Origin: Aeromicrobium marinum DSM 15272
Lineage (GTDB): Bacteria > Actinomycetota > Actinomycetes > Propionibacteriales > Nocardioidaceae
Length of the DNA: 64,000 bases
Reading direction: 5' to 3'
Assembly (NCBI RefSeq): GCF_000160775.2
Contig: NZ_CM001024.1
Span: 2,284,686-2,348,685, forward strand
Positions 32,038 through 41,026 of the stretch are shown piece by piece; positions within the stretch are counted from its first letter, which is position 1, and the number at the start of each line of letters is the position of its first letter. The translations under genes and the position numbers were made by a program. The notes beneath the pieces were generated by a model, which worked only from the letters and a program-made list of their open reading frames with translations, was not told the DNA's origin and made no database searches.

Positions 32038-33105
32038 TCAGGTGAGGGTGACGGTGCCGGCCTCGCCGTGCACGCCCGCGGCCGCCACGTCCCCGGCGAT
32101 CCAGGCCTCGATGCCGTGCTCGGCCAACAGGCGGACCGCGGCGTCAGCAGCGTCCGGTGCCACCAGGGCCACCATGCCGACGCCCATGTTGAGGGCCTCG
32201 TCGAGAGCGGTCTGCTCGACCCGGCCGACCTCGGCGACGAGTCCGAAGATGGCCGGCGGGGTCCAGCTGCCGCGGTCGATCCGCACCGAGACGGTCGGTG
32301 GCAGCACCCTGGCGAGGTTCGCCGCCAGACCCCCGCCGGTGATGTGCGACATGGCGTGCACGCCTCCGGCCGCGGCCAGCGCGAGGCACGGCTTGGTGTA
32401 CAGCCGCGTCGGGGTGAGCAGGGTGTCGCCGAGTGTCCCGCCGAGCTCGGCCACCTCGCGGTCCAGCGACCAGCCCGCGCCGCCGGCGTCCGGCGGGGCG
32501 AAGAACACGTGCCTCACCAGCGAGTAGCCGTTGGAGTGCAGGCCCGAGGAGGCCATCGCGACCACGACGTCGCCGGGTCGCACGAGCTCGGCCCCGAGCA
32601 ACGCGTCCGCCTCGACCACGCCGGTGGTCGATCCCGCCATGTCGTACTCGTCGGGAGCGAGCAGGCCCGGGTGCTCCGCGGTCTCGCCGCCGAGCAGCGC
32701 GGTGCCGGACTCGACGCACGCTGCGGCGATGCCCTTGACGATCGCGGCGATGCGCTCGGGCACGACCTTGCCGCACGCGATGTAGTCGGTCATGAACAAC
32801 GGTTCCGCACCGCACACGACCAGGTCGTCCACGAGCATCCCGACGAGGTCGAAGCCGATCGTGTCGTGGCGGTCCATGCGCTGGGCGATCTGGACCTTCG
32901 TCCCGACACCGTCGGCCGAGGTCGCCAGGAGCGGGCGTCGGTAGGCCTTGAGGGCCGATGCGTCGAACAGACCCGCGAACCCGCCGATGCCACCGACGAC
33001 CTCGGGCCGACGCGCCTGGTCGACCCACTGCTTCATCAGCTCGACGGCGCGGTCGCCCTCGGCGACCGAGACGCCGGTCGCGGCGTAGTCGATCGGACCG
33101 GTCAC
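32038..33105 (-). CDS. purM: Phosphoribosylformylglycinamidine cyclo-ligase
   Basis: AIR synthetase (355 residues), the ATP-dependent fifth step of purine synthesis. Family motifs include ATSADGVGTKVQIA, GFDLVGMLVDDL, LLGGETAEHPG and GLHSNGYSLVR. GTG start at 33105 overlaps the purF stop (GTGA), the standard purF-purM operon. Length is normal for actinobacteria. Confidence 0.97.
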   Translation of the reverse strand: MTGPIDYAATGVSVAEGDRAVELMKQWVDQARRPEVVGGIGGFAGLFDASALKAYRRPLLATSADGVGTKVQIAQRMDRHDTIGFDLVGMLVDDLVVCGAEPLFMTDYIACGKVVPERIAAIVKGIAAACVESGTALLGGETAEHPGLLAPDEYDMAGSTTGVVEADALLGAELVRPGDVVVAMASSGLHSNGYSLVRHVFFAPPDAGGAGWSLDREVAELGGTLGDTLLTPTRLYTKPCLALAAAGGVHAMSHITGGGLAANLARVLPPTVSVRIDRGSWTPPAIFGLVAEVGRVEQTALDEALNMGVGMVALVAPDAADAAVRLLAEHGIEAWIAGDVAAAGVHGEAGTVTLT

Positions 33106-34586
33106 GGGACCACCTTCAGCTCGGGGTGGGCCGGCGCCTCCAGCAGGTGCTTGCCGATCAGGTCGTCCTCGGGCAGCGGGACGGGGTAGATGCCGTCGAA
33201 GCAGGCCCGGCAGAGGTTGTCCTTCGGCACGTTGGTCGCCTCGACCAGCTGGTCGAGGGTCACGTACGCCAAGGAGTCGGCACCGATCGAGCGGCAGATC
33301 TCGTCGACGTTGATGCCGTTGGCGATCAGCTCGGCGCGGGAGGCGAAGTCGATGCCGTAGAAGCACGGCCACTTGACCGGCGGGCTGGAGATCCGCACGT
33401 GCACCTCGGCGGCACCGAACTCGCGCAGCATCCGTACGAGGGCGCGCTGGGTGTTGCCGCGGACGATCGAGTCGTCGACGACGACCAGCCGCTGACCGGC
33501 GATCACGTCACGCAGCGGGTTGAGCTTGAGGCGGATGCCGAGCTGCCGGATGGTCTGCGACGGCTGGATGAAGGTGCGTCCGACGTAGGAGTTCTTGACC
33601 AGTCCGTGGCCGAACGGGATGCCGCTCTCGGCCGCGTAGCCGATGGCCGCCGGGGTGCCTGACTCCGGTACCGGGATGACCAGGTCGGCGTCGACGGGCG
33701 ACTCGCGGGCCAGCCGACGGCCGATCTCCTGGCGCACGGTGAACACCCGCTGGTCGGCGATGGTGGTGTCGGGTCGAGCGAGGTAGACGTACTCGAAGAT
33801 GCAGCCCTTGGGTGCCGCGGGCGCGAACCGCTCACTGCGCAGGCCCTCGGCGTCGACGGCGACGAACTCGCCCGGCTCGATCTCACGGATGTAGGACGCG
33901 CCGACGATGTCCAGCGCCGCGGTCTCGCTGGCGATCACCCAGCCGCGCTCGAGGCGACCGAGGACCAGGGGCCGGATGCCCTGCGGGTCGCGGGCGGCGT
34001 ACAGGGTGCCCTCGTCCATGAAGACGAGCGAGAACGCGCCCCGCAGCTGCGGCAGCACCTCCAGCGCGGCCTCCTCGACCGACCGGTCGGGGAACGACGA
34101 GAGCAGCGTCGCCATGACGGCGGTGTCGCTGGTCGCGATCTCGGCGCCACGCTTGCCGGTGCCCTCACGCTCCTCGACGACCTTCACGAGGTCGGCGGTG
34201 TTCGTCAGGTTGCCGTTGTGGGCCAGGGCGACCGAGCCCGTGGCGGTGGGACGGAACGTCGGCTGGGCGTTCTGCCAGACGCTGGCCCCCGTGGTGGAGT
34301 ACCGCGCGTGGCCGATGGCGATCTCGCCCTTCAAGGACGCCAGGGTGGACTCGTCGAAGACCTGGCTGACCAGCCCCATGTCCTTGTAGACCAGGATCTG
34401 TCGACCGTTGCTGACCGCGATGCCCGCCGACTCCTGGCCGCGGTGCTGCAGGGCGTACAGGCCGAAGTAGGTCAGCTTCGCGACCTCCTCGCCGGGGGCC
34501 CAGACGCCGAAGACACCACAGGCGTCCTGGGGTCCGGCATCCTGGGGGTCGATGTCGTGGGTCAGGCGACCGTCTCCGCGAGGCAC
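33102..34586 (-). CDS. purF: Amidophosphoribosyltransferase
   Basis: First committed enzyme of purine synthesis (494 residues). An N-terminal propeptide of about 22 residues precedes the glutamine-hydrolysing Cys (DACGVFGVWAP). The phosphoribosyltransferase domain has the PRPP loop LVVVDDSIVRGNT. CFYGIDFASRAEL and NLCRACFDG carry conserved cysteines of the Fe-S type enzyme. The GTG at 34586 follows a TACACT hexamer by six bases, so the message is probably leaderless. It drives purM. Confidence 0.97.
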   Translation of the reverse strand: MPRGDGRLTHDIDPQDAGPQDACGVFGVWAPGEEVAKLTYFGLYALQHRGQESAGIAVSNGRQILVYKDMGLVSQVFDESTLASLKGEIAIGHARYSTTGASVWQNAQPTFRPTATGSVALAHNGNLTNTADLVKVVEEREGTGKRGAEIATSDTAVMATLLSSFPDRSVEEAALEVLPQLRGAFSLVFMDEGTLYAARDPQGIRPLVLGRLERGWVIASETAALDIVGASYIREIEPGEFVAVDAEGLRSERFAPAAPKGCIFEYVYLARPDTTIADQRVFTVRQEIGRRLARESPVDADLVIPVPESGTPAAIGYAAESGIPFGHGLVKNSYVGRTFIQPSQTIRQLGIRLKLNPLRDVIAGQRLVVVDDSIVRGNTQRALVRMLREFGAAEVHVRISSPPVKWPCFYGIDFASRAELIANGINVDEICRSIGADSLAYVTLDQLVEATNVPKDNLCRACFDGIYPVPLPEDDLIGKHLLEAPAHPELKVVP

Positions 34587-34637
34587 GCCCCCAGTGTAGG
34601 GGTTGCGCTCAGGTCCCGATGACGGTCGGATGGGTCC

Positions 34638-35087
34638 ATGCATCCTGACCAGGTCACGGTAGAACGCACCATCGCCGCTCCGGCCGCCACGATCTTCGCG
34701 ATCGTCGCCGACGCGGCACGCCACAGCGAGATCGACGGGTCCGGGACCGTCCGCGGCACCAAGGGCGGCTCGCAGCCCCTGGAGCTGGGCAGCCAGTTCG
34801 GCATGTCGATGAAGCAGGGTCTGCCGTACTCGACCAAGAACACCGTCGTGGAGTTCGAGCCCGACCGCCGCATCGCCTGGAAGACGACCGGGATGTTCGG
34901 CCTCGTCGGCGGACGGATCTGGCGGTACGAGCTGGAGCCCACCGACGGCGGAACGATCGTGCGCGAGACCTGGGACGCCCGCCAGGACAAGCAGCGCAAG
35001 CAGCTGCTGAAGACCTCGATCCCGCGCAAGAACCAGATCGGCATGGAGCGCACCCTGCAGCGGCTCGCCGAGGTCGTCGAGGGCTGA
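34638..35087 (+). CDS. SRPBCC-family protein
   Basis: A 149-residue START-fold protein (VTVERTIAAPAATIFAIVAD opening, typical of polyketide-cyclase/dehydrase-like proteins). It stands three bases ahead of a cytochrome P450 gene and is presumably co-translated. In such pairs the small protein is thought to bind a hydrophobic substrate, but this is not proven. It is divergent from purF with 50 bases between. Confidence 0.85.
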   Translation: MHPDQVTVERTIAAPAATIFAIVADAARHSEIDGSGTVRGTKGGSQPLELGSQFGMSMKQGLPYSTKNTVVEFEPDRRIAWKTTGMFGLVGGRIWRYELEPTDGGTIVRETWDARQDKQRKQLLKTSIPRKNQIGMERTLQRLAEVVEG

Positions 35088-35090
35088 GCG

Positions 35091-36407
35091 GTGGACCCCA
35101 CCGGGACGACGGACGAGCTCCCGGGCATCCCTGCCGGCCCCCGCGGGTCGGTCTGGCGCACCACGTGGCGGTTCATGCGCGACCGCAAGGAGCTCATCCC
35201 CCGGCTGCACGAGCAGTACGGCGACACCTTCAGCCTGCAGATCATGCCGGGTCCCCGCACCTTCGTGGTGTTCAGCGACCCGGCCGACGTGAAGGAGATC
35301 TTCGCGGCCGACCCGGCGCAGTTCCACGCCGGTGAGGGCAACGCGATCCTCGGACCCGTCATGGGCGAGAACTCCGTGCTGCTCGTCGACGACGCCGCGC
35401 ACCAGCGCGCCCGCAAGCTGCTCATGCCGGCCTTCTCCGGTGCACCGATGCGTGGCTACGTGCCGCTGGTCGAGGCGGTCGCGAAGGCCGAGGTCGACTC
35501 GTGGGACGCCTCACGCACCTTGGTGACCCTCGACCGCATGAACGCCATCACCCTCGAGATCATCCTGCGGGTCGTCTTCGGGGTCACCGACCCCGCCCGG
35601 CTCGACGCCCTGCGTCCGATGGTCAACCGCATGGTCGACATCGACGCCAAGATGCTGCTGGCCTGGTCGTACCCCCGGCTGGCCGCGGTCCCGCCGTGGC
35701 GGGGCTACTTCCGCAACCAGGCGGCGGTCGACGAACTGCTGTACGCCGAGATCCGCGAGCGTCGGGCGGCCACCGACCTCGACGTCCGTGACGACGTGCT
35801 GTCGCGCCTGCTGCGGGTCGGCGGCGACGACACCGCACCCCTCACCGACACCGAGCTGCGCGACCAGCTCGTAACCCTCCTGCTGGCCGGCCACGAGACC
35901 ACCGCCTCGGCACTGTCCTGGACCCTGCACGAGCTCGGCCGTGACCCGGAGCGGCACGCCCTGGCCACCGCGGCGGCCGACGAGGGCGACGACGCGTACC
36001 TCGAGGCCTGCCTCAAGGAGGCGATGCGACTGCACCCCGTCATCGACTTCGTGGCGCGGACCCTGCAGAGCGAGCAGGTCGTGGGCGGGCGCCGACTGCC
36101 CCGGGGCGTCACCGTCACCCCGTCGATCATGTTGTCCCACAGCCGAGAGCAGAGCTTCGCCGACGCCCACCTGTTCCGGCCCGAGCGGTTCACGGCCGGG
36201 GAGGTCGCCCCGAACACCTGGATCCCCTTCGGCGGCGGTGCCCGGCGGTGCCTCGGCGCGGCCTTCAGCCTCATGGAGGGGACCGTGGTCCTGCGCGAGG
36301 TGCTGCTGCGTCACACCGTGCACGCCGACCGGCCGGCGCCCAACCTGCTCCGCAACATCACCAACGTCCCCGGTGACCGGGCCCCGCTGACCCTCACCCC
36401 TCGCTGA
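35091..36407 (+). CDS. Cytochrome P450
   Basis: A 438-residue soluble haem monooxygenase. The I-helix has AGHETTAS (oxygen activation Thr), the K-helix EAMR (ExxR), and FGGGARRCLGAAF carries the haem-thiolate Cys. The PGP/PAG opening (IPAGPRGSVWRT) and overall length resemble the CYP110/CYP138-like group of bacterial lipid oxidisers. No redox partner gene is nearby. The substrate is unknown; the SRPBCC neighbour suggests a bulky hydrophobic one. GTG start. Confidence 0.93.
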   Translation: MDPTGTTDELPGIPAGPRGSVWRTTWRFMRDRKELIPRLHEQYGDTFSLQIMPGPRTFVVFSDPADVKEIFAADPAQFHAGEGNAILGPVMGENSVLLVDDAAHQRARKLLMPAFSGAPMRGYVPLVEAVAKAEVDSWDASRTLVTLDRMNAITLEIILRVVFGVTDPARLDALRPMVNRMVDIDAKMLLAWSYPRLAAVPPWRGYFRNQAAVDELLYAEIRERRAATDLDVRDDVLSRLLRVGGDDTAPLTDTELRDQLVTLLLAGHETTASALSWTLHELGRDPERHALATAAADEGDDAYLEACLKEAMRLHPVIDFVARTLQSEQVVGGRRLPRGVTVTPSIMLSHSREQSFADAHLFRPERFTAGEVAPNTWIPFGGGARRCLGAAFSLMEGTVVLREVLLRHTVHADRPAPNLLRNITNVPGDRAPLTLTPR

Positions 36408-36747
36408 GCGGGAGCCAGGCCGACAGGTCGGACCGCTCCCCCGAGGCGTGCACCGTGGCGTTGGCCCACGCGAGCGACCCCCGCCCGAGCGCTATCCACG
36501 TGGCGGCGTCCATCTCGACGACGGCCGGAGGGGTCCCGCGGGTGTGGCTGGCCCCGGGAATGCACTGCACGGCGGCGTAGGGCGGCACCCGGACCTCCAC
36601 GCTGTGGCCCGGCGCGCGCTCGACCAGGACCGCCATGAGGTGCAGGGTCGCCGCCCGGAGGTCGTGGCGGTCGGTCGACCCGGCGTCGAGGCGCGCGCAG
36701 ACCGCCGCGAACTCGGCGGCGGGAAGGGGCGTGGGGCGTCGGGCCAT
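36394..36747 (-). CDS. Sterol-carrier-family protein
   Basis: A 117-residue protein with the layout of SCP2-like small actinobacterial proteins: LHLMAVLVERAPGHSVEVRVPP, then EMDAATWIALGRGSLAWANA and a final hydrophobic stretch. It may bind lipids. It overlaps the P450 3' end by 14 bases in convergent fashion and is divergent from cobS by 22 bases. Longer frames on this strand are antisense to cobS. Confidence 0.75.
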   Translation of the reverse strand: MARRPTPLPAAEFAAVCARLDAGSTDRHDLRAATLHLMAVLVERAPGHSVEVRVPPYAAVQCIPGASHTRGTPPAVVEMDAATWIALGRGSLAWANATVHASGERSDLSAWLPLSEG

Positions 36748-36769
36748 GGGGACAGGGTAGGAAAGGTCC

Positions 36770-37543
36770 ATGAGCTCCCGTTCGCGCACCGCGGACGGCT
36801 GGCGGTTCGCGGTGGGCACGCTGACCGCGTGGTCGGTGCGGGCGCCGTCCCGGATCGACCGGGACGTCGTGGGGCTCGGGCTGGTGCTGGCACCGCTCGC
36901 GGTGCTGCCGCTGGGGGTCGCCGTGGCTGCGCTGCTGTGGGCCGGCCGCGAGGCAGGACTGGCCCCCGTGGGGGTGGCCGCGGCGGCGGTGGGCGCGCTC
37001 GCGCTCGGGAGCCGCGCCCTGCACCTGGACGGGTTGGCCGACACCGCCGACGGACTCACCGCGTCGTACGACCGCGAGCGGGCCCTGGCCGTGATGCGTA
37101 CCGGCGACGTGGGCCCCGCCGGGGTCGTGGCGATCGTCGTCGTGCTCGCCGTGCAGGTGGGTGCGCTGGCGTCGCTGGTCGGCACGACCCACGGGTGGTG
37201 GCTCGCCGGGACAGCCGTCGTCGCGTCCCGCGCGACGGTGGCGGTCGTCTGCACGGCCGGCATCCCCGCAGCGCGTCCGGAGGGTCTCGGGGCGACCGTC
37301 GCCGGTTCGGTGCCGCGGCCCGTCGCCGTCGCCCTGGTCGTCGCGGCGGCATCGGTCCTCGGAGCCGCCGCAGCGGCTGCCGGACTGGACTGGTGGAGGG
37401 GACCGGTCGCGCTGGTCGCGGCCGTGGCCGCCGTGGCCGTCCTGGTCCGGCGGTGCGTGCGGCGGATCGGCGGCATCAGCGGCGACGTGCTCGGGGCGGG
37501 GATCGAGGTGGGTCTCGCCGTCCTCCTGCTGGCCCTGACCTGA
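36770..37543 (+). CDS. cobS: Adenosylcobinamide-GDP ribazoletransferase
   Basis: Cobalamin synthase (257 residues), an inner-membrane enzyme joining adenosylcobinamide-GDP and alpha-ribazole. The signature LHLDGLADTADG is present and is followed by about six hydrophobic helices. Opposite it, converging, is cobU, so two of the late cobalamin steps are here; cobT is not in this window. Confidence 0.93.
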   Translation: MSSRSRTADGWRFAVGTLTAWSVRAPSRIDRDVVGLGLVLAPLAVLPLGVAVAALLWAGREAGLAPVGVAAAAVGALALGSRALHLDGLADTADGLTASYDRERALAVMRTGDVGPAGVVAIVVVLAVQVGALASLVGTTHGWWLAGTAVVASRATVAVVCTAGIPAARPEGLGATVAGSVPRPVAVALVVAAASVLGAAAAAAGLDWWRGPVALVAAVAAVAVLVRRCVRRIGGISGDVLGAGIEVGLAVLLLALT

Positions 37544-37555
37544 CCGGGCACGCCC

Positions 37556-38086
37556 TCAGAGGGTGATAGTGCGTCCCGCCACGACCAGCAGCACCTGGTC
37601 GCACTCGGTCGCGATCCGCTGGTTGGCCGTGCCGAGCAGGTCGCGGAAGACCCGGCCCGAACGATGAGCGGGGACGACTCCCATGCCGACCTCGTTGGTG
37701 ACCACCACGGCCGTGCCGCGGAACGCGGCCAGCGCCTCGGCCGTCGCGTCGAGACGAGCCCGGAAGACCGGCTCCCAGTCCTCCAGCAGCGCGTCCCACG
37801 CGTCGAGCTCGTCGAGCTGTGCGGTGACCCAGGTCCCGAGGCAGTCGATCAGCACGGCACCCTCGGCGCCGTCGAGGGCGGCGACGAGGTCGTGCGTCTC
37901 CACGGTCAGCCAGTGCTCCGGCCGGCGGCGACGATGGGCGGACACGCGGGCCGCCCAGTCCGGGTCGTCCACGGCGTCGGCGGCCGGTCCCGGTGCGACG
38001 TAGGTGACCACCGGCTCCGCCAGGAGCAACGCCTCGGCGTGGAAGGACTTCCCGGAGCGCACACCGCCGGTCACCAGCACCTTCAC
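37556..38086 (-). CDS. cobU: Adenosylcobinamide kinase/guanylyltransferase
   Basis: A 176-residue bifunctional enzyme that phosphorylates and guanylylates cobinamide. P-loop GGVRSGKSFHAE near the N-terminus, LIDCLGTWVT in the Walker B region, and VVVTNEVGMGVVPAH the family C-terminal motif. I start at GTG 38086 (KVLVTGG follows). Slightly upstream valines are possible. It converges on cobS with a 12-base gap. Confidence 0.93.
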   Translation of the reverse strand: MKVLVTGGVRSGKSFHAEALLLAEPVVTYVAPGPAADAVDDPDWAARVSAHRRRRPEHWLTVETHDLVAALDGAEGAVLIDCLGTWVTAQLDELDAWDALLEDWEPVFRARLDATAEALAAFRGTAVVVTNEVGMGVVPAHRSGRVFRDLLGTANQRIATECDQVLLVVAGRTITL

Positions 38087-38161
38087 CCTGACCACCCCAT
38101 GGTCCGTCCCACGATCGTCGTTCCAGCAGCGTAGGGCACCCGCACCCCCTACCATCAGGGC

Positions 38162-38941
38162 ATGCGCGTCCACCACCTCGTCGCCGGCCTGATGCACGCG
38201 CCCCTCGTGCCCCGGATGATCAGCCACGTCCTGCTCTGCGAGCACCCCACCGGCCTGGTGCTCGTCGACGCCGGCTTCAGCCATGCCGACCTCGCCGACC
38301 CGAAGCGGCTCGGCATCGCGCGTCTGATGCTGCGGCCCGACCGCGACACCGCCTACACGGCCCGGGGTGCCGTGGAGGCCGCCGGATTCTCCACCGACGA
38401 CGTCACCGACATCGTGCTGACCCACCTCGACATCGACCACGTCGGCGGGGTCGCGGACTTCCCGTCGGCCCGGCTGCACACCACCGCCGACGAGTGGTCG
38501 GCGGCGACGATCGACACCAAGCTGGCCGAGCGCAGCCGGTACCAGTCCGTGCAGTGGTCGGGCAGCACCGACGTGCAGACCCACGCAGGGCCGGGCGACG
38601 CGTGGCGCGACGGGCTGACCGGTCACGAGGTGCTGCCCGGCATCACGCTGGTCCCGATGCCCGGTCACACCCGCGGTCACGCGGCCGTGGCGGTGGACGC
38701 CGAGGACGGTCTGATCGTGCACGCGGGCGACGCCTCGTTCGACGCCAGCGTGCACGGTGCCGCACACGCCGACACCGGCGAGCCCCTGCCGTCGATCGGG
38801 CTGCTGCGGGTCGTCGAGAAGGTGCTCGCCATCGATCGCCGGCGGATCGCGGGCAACCACGCGACCCTCGCCCGGCTGGGCGCCCAGCCGGGCGTGACGG
38901 TCGTGAATGCCCACGATCAGCGAGTGTTCCCCACCACCTGA
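38162..38941 (+). CDS. Metallo-beta-lactamase-fold hydrolase (lactonase-like)
   Basis: A 259-residue MBL hydrolase. HLDIDHVGG carries the zinc ligands HxDxDH, PGHTRGHA the later His, GDASFDASVH the bridging Asp and GNHA the last His. The layout resembles N-acyl homoserine lactonases, though no quorum-sensing gene is nearby. Starts at ATG 38162, six bases after TACCAT; the preceding in-frame sequence is short. Substrate unknown. Confidence 0.87.
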   Translation: MRVHHLVAGLMHAPLVPRMISHVLLCEHPTGLVLVDAGFSHADLADPKRLGIARLMLRPDRDTAYTARGAVEAAGFSTDDVTDIVLTHLDIDHVGGVADFPSARLHTTADEWSAATIDTKLAERSRYQSVQWSGSTDVQTHAGPGDAWRDGLTGHEVLPGITLVPMPGHTRGHAAVAVDAEDGLIVHAGDASFDASVHGAAHADTGEPLPSIGLLRVVEKVLAIDRRRIAGNHATLARLGAQPGVTVVNAHDQRVFPTT

Positions 38942-38959
38942 CGGGTAGCGTCGACATCG

Positions 38960-39727
38960 ATGTCGACACCGCGGTGGTCCCTGCTGGTCCCGCTCGCCGC
39001 ACTGGTCCTCGTGACCGCGTGCTCGGGCGGACCGGACCCCGCGCCGGCGAGCCCGCAGCCGCCCCCGACCACGACGGTCGCCCCGGCCCCGGCCCCAGCC
39101 CCGACCACGCCCGTCACGCCCACGACCGCCGACCCGGTGGTCTCGGAGATCCCCGACGAGCAGTGGGACCGCATCGTCGCCACGGGCGCGTGGCGCGAGG
39201 GGTGCCCGGTCGGCCGCGACGACCTGCGGGTCCTCACCGTCCACCACGTCGACCTCGCCGGCGAGGTGCAGCGCGGCACGCTCGTGGCGCACCGCGACGT
39301 GATGGCCAGCCTCTCCCGCATCTTCACCTCGCTCTTCGACGCCGGGTTCCCGATCGAGCGGATGGAGCCGGTCGAGACCTACGGCGGTGACACCCTCGCA
39401 AGCCTGCAGGCCAACAACACCTCGGCCTACAACTGCCGGCGCCCGGACCAGATCAACGCCCCGGTGCTGGAGTCGCCGCACGCCAACGGCCGGGCGATCG
39501 ACATCAACCCCGACCTCAACCCGTGGATGGACCTGCGCTGTCGCTGCTGGTCACCGCGCGACACCCACGCCGAGCGGACCCCGGGTCCCGGCAAGATCCT
39601 GCCCGGCGGGCCGGAGGTCGCCCTGTTCGAGGACGAGGGTTGGATCTGGCAGAACATCGACGTGCCCGACTACATGCACTTCGACACCGGCTACCCGTCG
39701 GCGCCCTGGACCAGCCCGAACGGCTGA
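38960..39727 (+). CDS. M15-family (VanY-like) D-alanyl-D-alanine carboxypeptidase lipoprotein
   Basis: A 255-residue exported protein. The lipobox LVTACSG places the lipid Cys near residue 21, followed by a 35-residue Pro/Thr/Ala spacer. The peptidase unit has SPHANGRAIDINP (HxxxxxxD zinc ligands) and DYMHFD (His). It would trim peptidoglycan D-Ala ends at the outer face of the membrane. Two extra cysteine pairs (RCRCW and NCRRP) may form disulfides. No vancomycin-resistance genes are nearby, so a housekeeping wall role is likelier. Confidence 0.88.
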   Translation: MSTPRWSLLVPLAALVLVTACSGGPDPAPASPQPPPTTTVAPAPAPAPTTPVTPTTADPVVSEIPDEQWDRIVATGAWREGCPVGRDDLRVLTVHHVDLAGEVQRGTLVAHRDVMASLSRIFTSLFDAGFPIERMEPVETYGGDTLASLQANNTSAYNCRRPDQINAPVLESPHANGRAIDINPDLNPWMDLRCRCWSPRDTHAERTPGPGKILPGGPEVALFEDEGWIWQNIDVPDYMHFDTGYPSAPWTSPNG

Positions 39728-39758
39728 CCGGGTCGGCGGCGGTCGTAGGCTCGCCGGC

Positions 39759-40589
39759 ATGACGACCCCTGAGTTCTGGCGCAGCGTCGAGGCGATCCAC
39801 TCCACGGTGTACTTCGCTCCGGAGGCGAAGGACGTCTACCAGGCCATCGGGCTCAAGGGTTACTGGATGGGGTACGCCGCCTCCAGGTCGGCGGCCCTGG
39901 GGACCCCTCATCCCGAGGTGGTCACGGCGCTGTTCCACGGGTTCGCTCCCCGACTGATCGCGCGGGCGCTGCCGGACGCGTGGTCGATGGCTTCCCGCGA
40001 CGAGGTGCTCGCGACCCGCCTGGACCTGGCCCGCACCGCGATCACCCGCGCCATCGGATCGCGCGAGGTGGCGCGCACGGCCGACACCCTCGGCCGCCTC
40101 GCCGGCCAGCTGGACCTGGGGGGCAAGACCCTGGCCGCGGCGCACCGGACGGTGCCCGTACCCGCCGATCCGGTCGGCCGGTTGTGGCACGCCGCCACCG
40201 TGCTGCGGGAGTACCGCGGTGACTGCCACGTGGCCGTGCTCGTCTCCGCGGGCCTCGACGGAGCGTCCGCCAACGCGTTGGCCGTGGCGGCCGGGCTCGT
40301 GCCGAGGAACCAGTGGGAGGTGCGCGGATGGACCGAGGACGAGTGGATCGCCGCGTTCGGGCGCCTCGAGCAGTTCGGCTGGACCGAGGGCAGCGTCGTC
40401 AACGCCACGGGTCGTGCGGCGCGGGGCCGCATCGAGGACGCCACCGACCGCGCCTGCGGGGCCGGTCTGGACCAGGAGGCGACCGCCCGCGCCTACGCCG
40501 TGACCCCCGAGCTGACCGCGATCGCCCAGCTGCTGGTCGACGGCGGGGCGATCGCCTACCCGAACCCGACCGGCGTCCCCGCCCCGTGA
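39759..40589 (+). CDS. SCO6745-like actinobacterial protein
   Basis: A 276-residue all-helical protein. The run SLGxPHPEVVTALFHGF-type sequence and LARTAITRAIG match a family of actinobacterial proteins annotated SCO6745-like, often with a helix-turn-helix resemblance and no known function. ATG at 39759 seven bases after TAGGCT. I cannot assign a function. It faces the glutaredoxin gene across a family-A palindrome. Confidence 0.7.
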   Translation: MTTPEFWRSVEAIHSTVYFAPEAKDVYQAIGLKGYWMGYAASRSAALGTPHPEVVTALFHGFAPRLIARALPDAWSMASRDEVLATRLDLARTAITRAIGSREVARTADTLGRLAGQLDLGGKTLAAAHRTVPVPADPVGRLWHAATVLREYRGDCHVAVLVSAGLDGASANALAVAAGLVPRNQWEVRGWTEDEWIAAFGRLEQFGWTEGSVVNATGRAARGRIEDATDRACGAGLDQEATARAYAVTPELTAIAQLLVDGGAIAYPNPTGVPAP

Positions 40590-40655
40590 CCTGACCCCGC
40601 CCGCCCCGCTCTCCCCACCTCCCGCGTTCGGGCCCCGCCTTCCCGCTGCCACCTT

Positions 40656-40720
40656 CCCGCTGGGAGTGACGTTTCCGCCCTCAGAACCGCGCATCAGGGG
40701 CAGAATCGTCACTCCCAGCG
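40656..40720. repeat. Long palindrome, family A copy 2
   Basis: Arms 40658-40675 and 40703-40720 pair over 18 bp with one mismatch. They contain the word CGCTGGGAGTGACGTTTC and a 27-base loop ending ATCAGGGGCA, as in copy 1 at 15922-16006. It lies between convergent genes and could act as a terminator. Confidence 0.85.
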
Positions 40721-40755
40721 CGGAGGGGAGATGGGCCGTCGGGTGGGTCGGGTGG

Positions 40756-41013
40756 TCAGCCGGAGAGCGCGGCGCGCAGGCGCACCGGGTCGACCCGCCA
40801 GAAGTCGTGCTGCCGGCCGTCGACGAAGATCACCGGCACCTGCTCGCTGAAGGCACGGACGAGCTCCGGCTCGCCGTCGACGTCGACCGCCTGCCAGTCG
40901 TCGCCGGTCTCGGCGACGACCGCAGCCACGGCCTGCTCGGCCACCTCGCACAGGTGGCACCCCGCGCGGGTGAACACGACCACCCGGGCCACGTCGGCGT
41001 GGGGAACCGTCAT
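40756..41013 (-). CDS. Glutaredoxin-family protein
   Basis: An 85-residue thioredoxin-fold protein with CxxC (AGCHLCE) and VPVIFVDG, the cis-proline segment. In related actinobacteria this protein is found beside redox or haem genes. It would reduce disulfides or glutathione-like mixed disulfides. Its stop and the neighbours' spacing suggest a single gene. Confidence 0.87.
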   Translation of the reverse strand: MTVPHADVARVVVFTRAGCHLCEVAEQAVAAVVAETGDDWQAVDVDGEPELVRAFSEQVPVIFVDGRQHDFWRVDPVRLRAALSG

Positions 41014-41026
41014 CGGCGCTCCCCCA

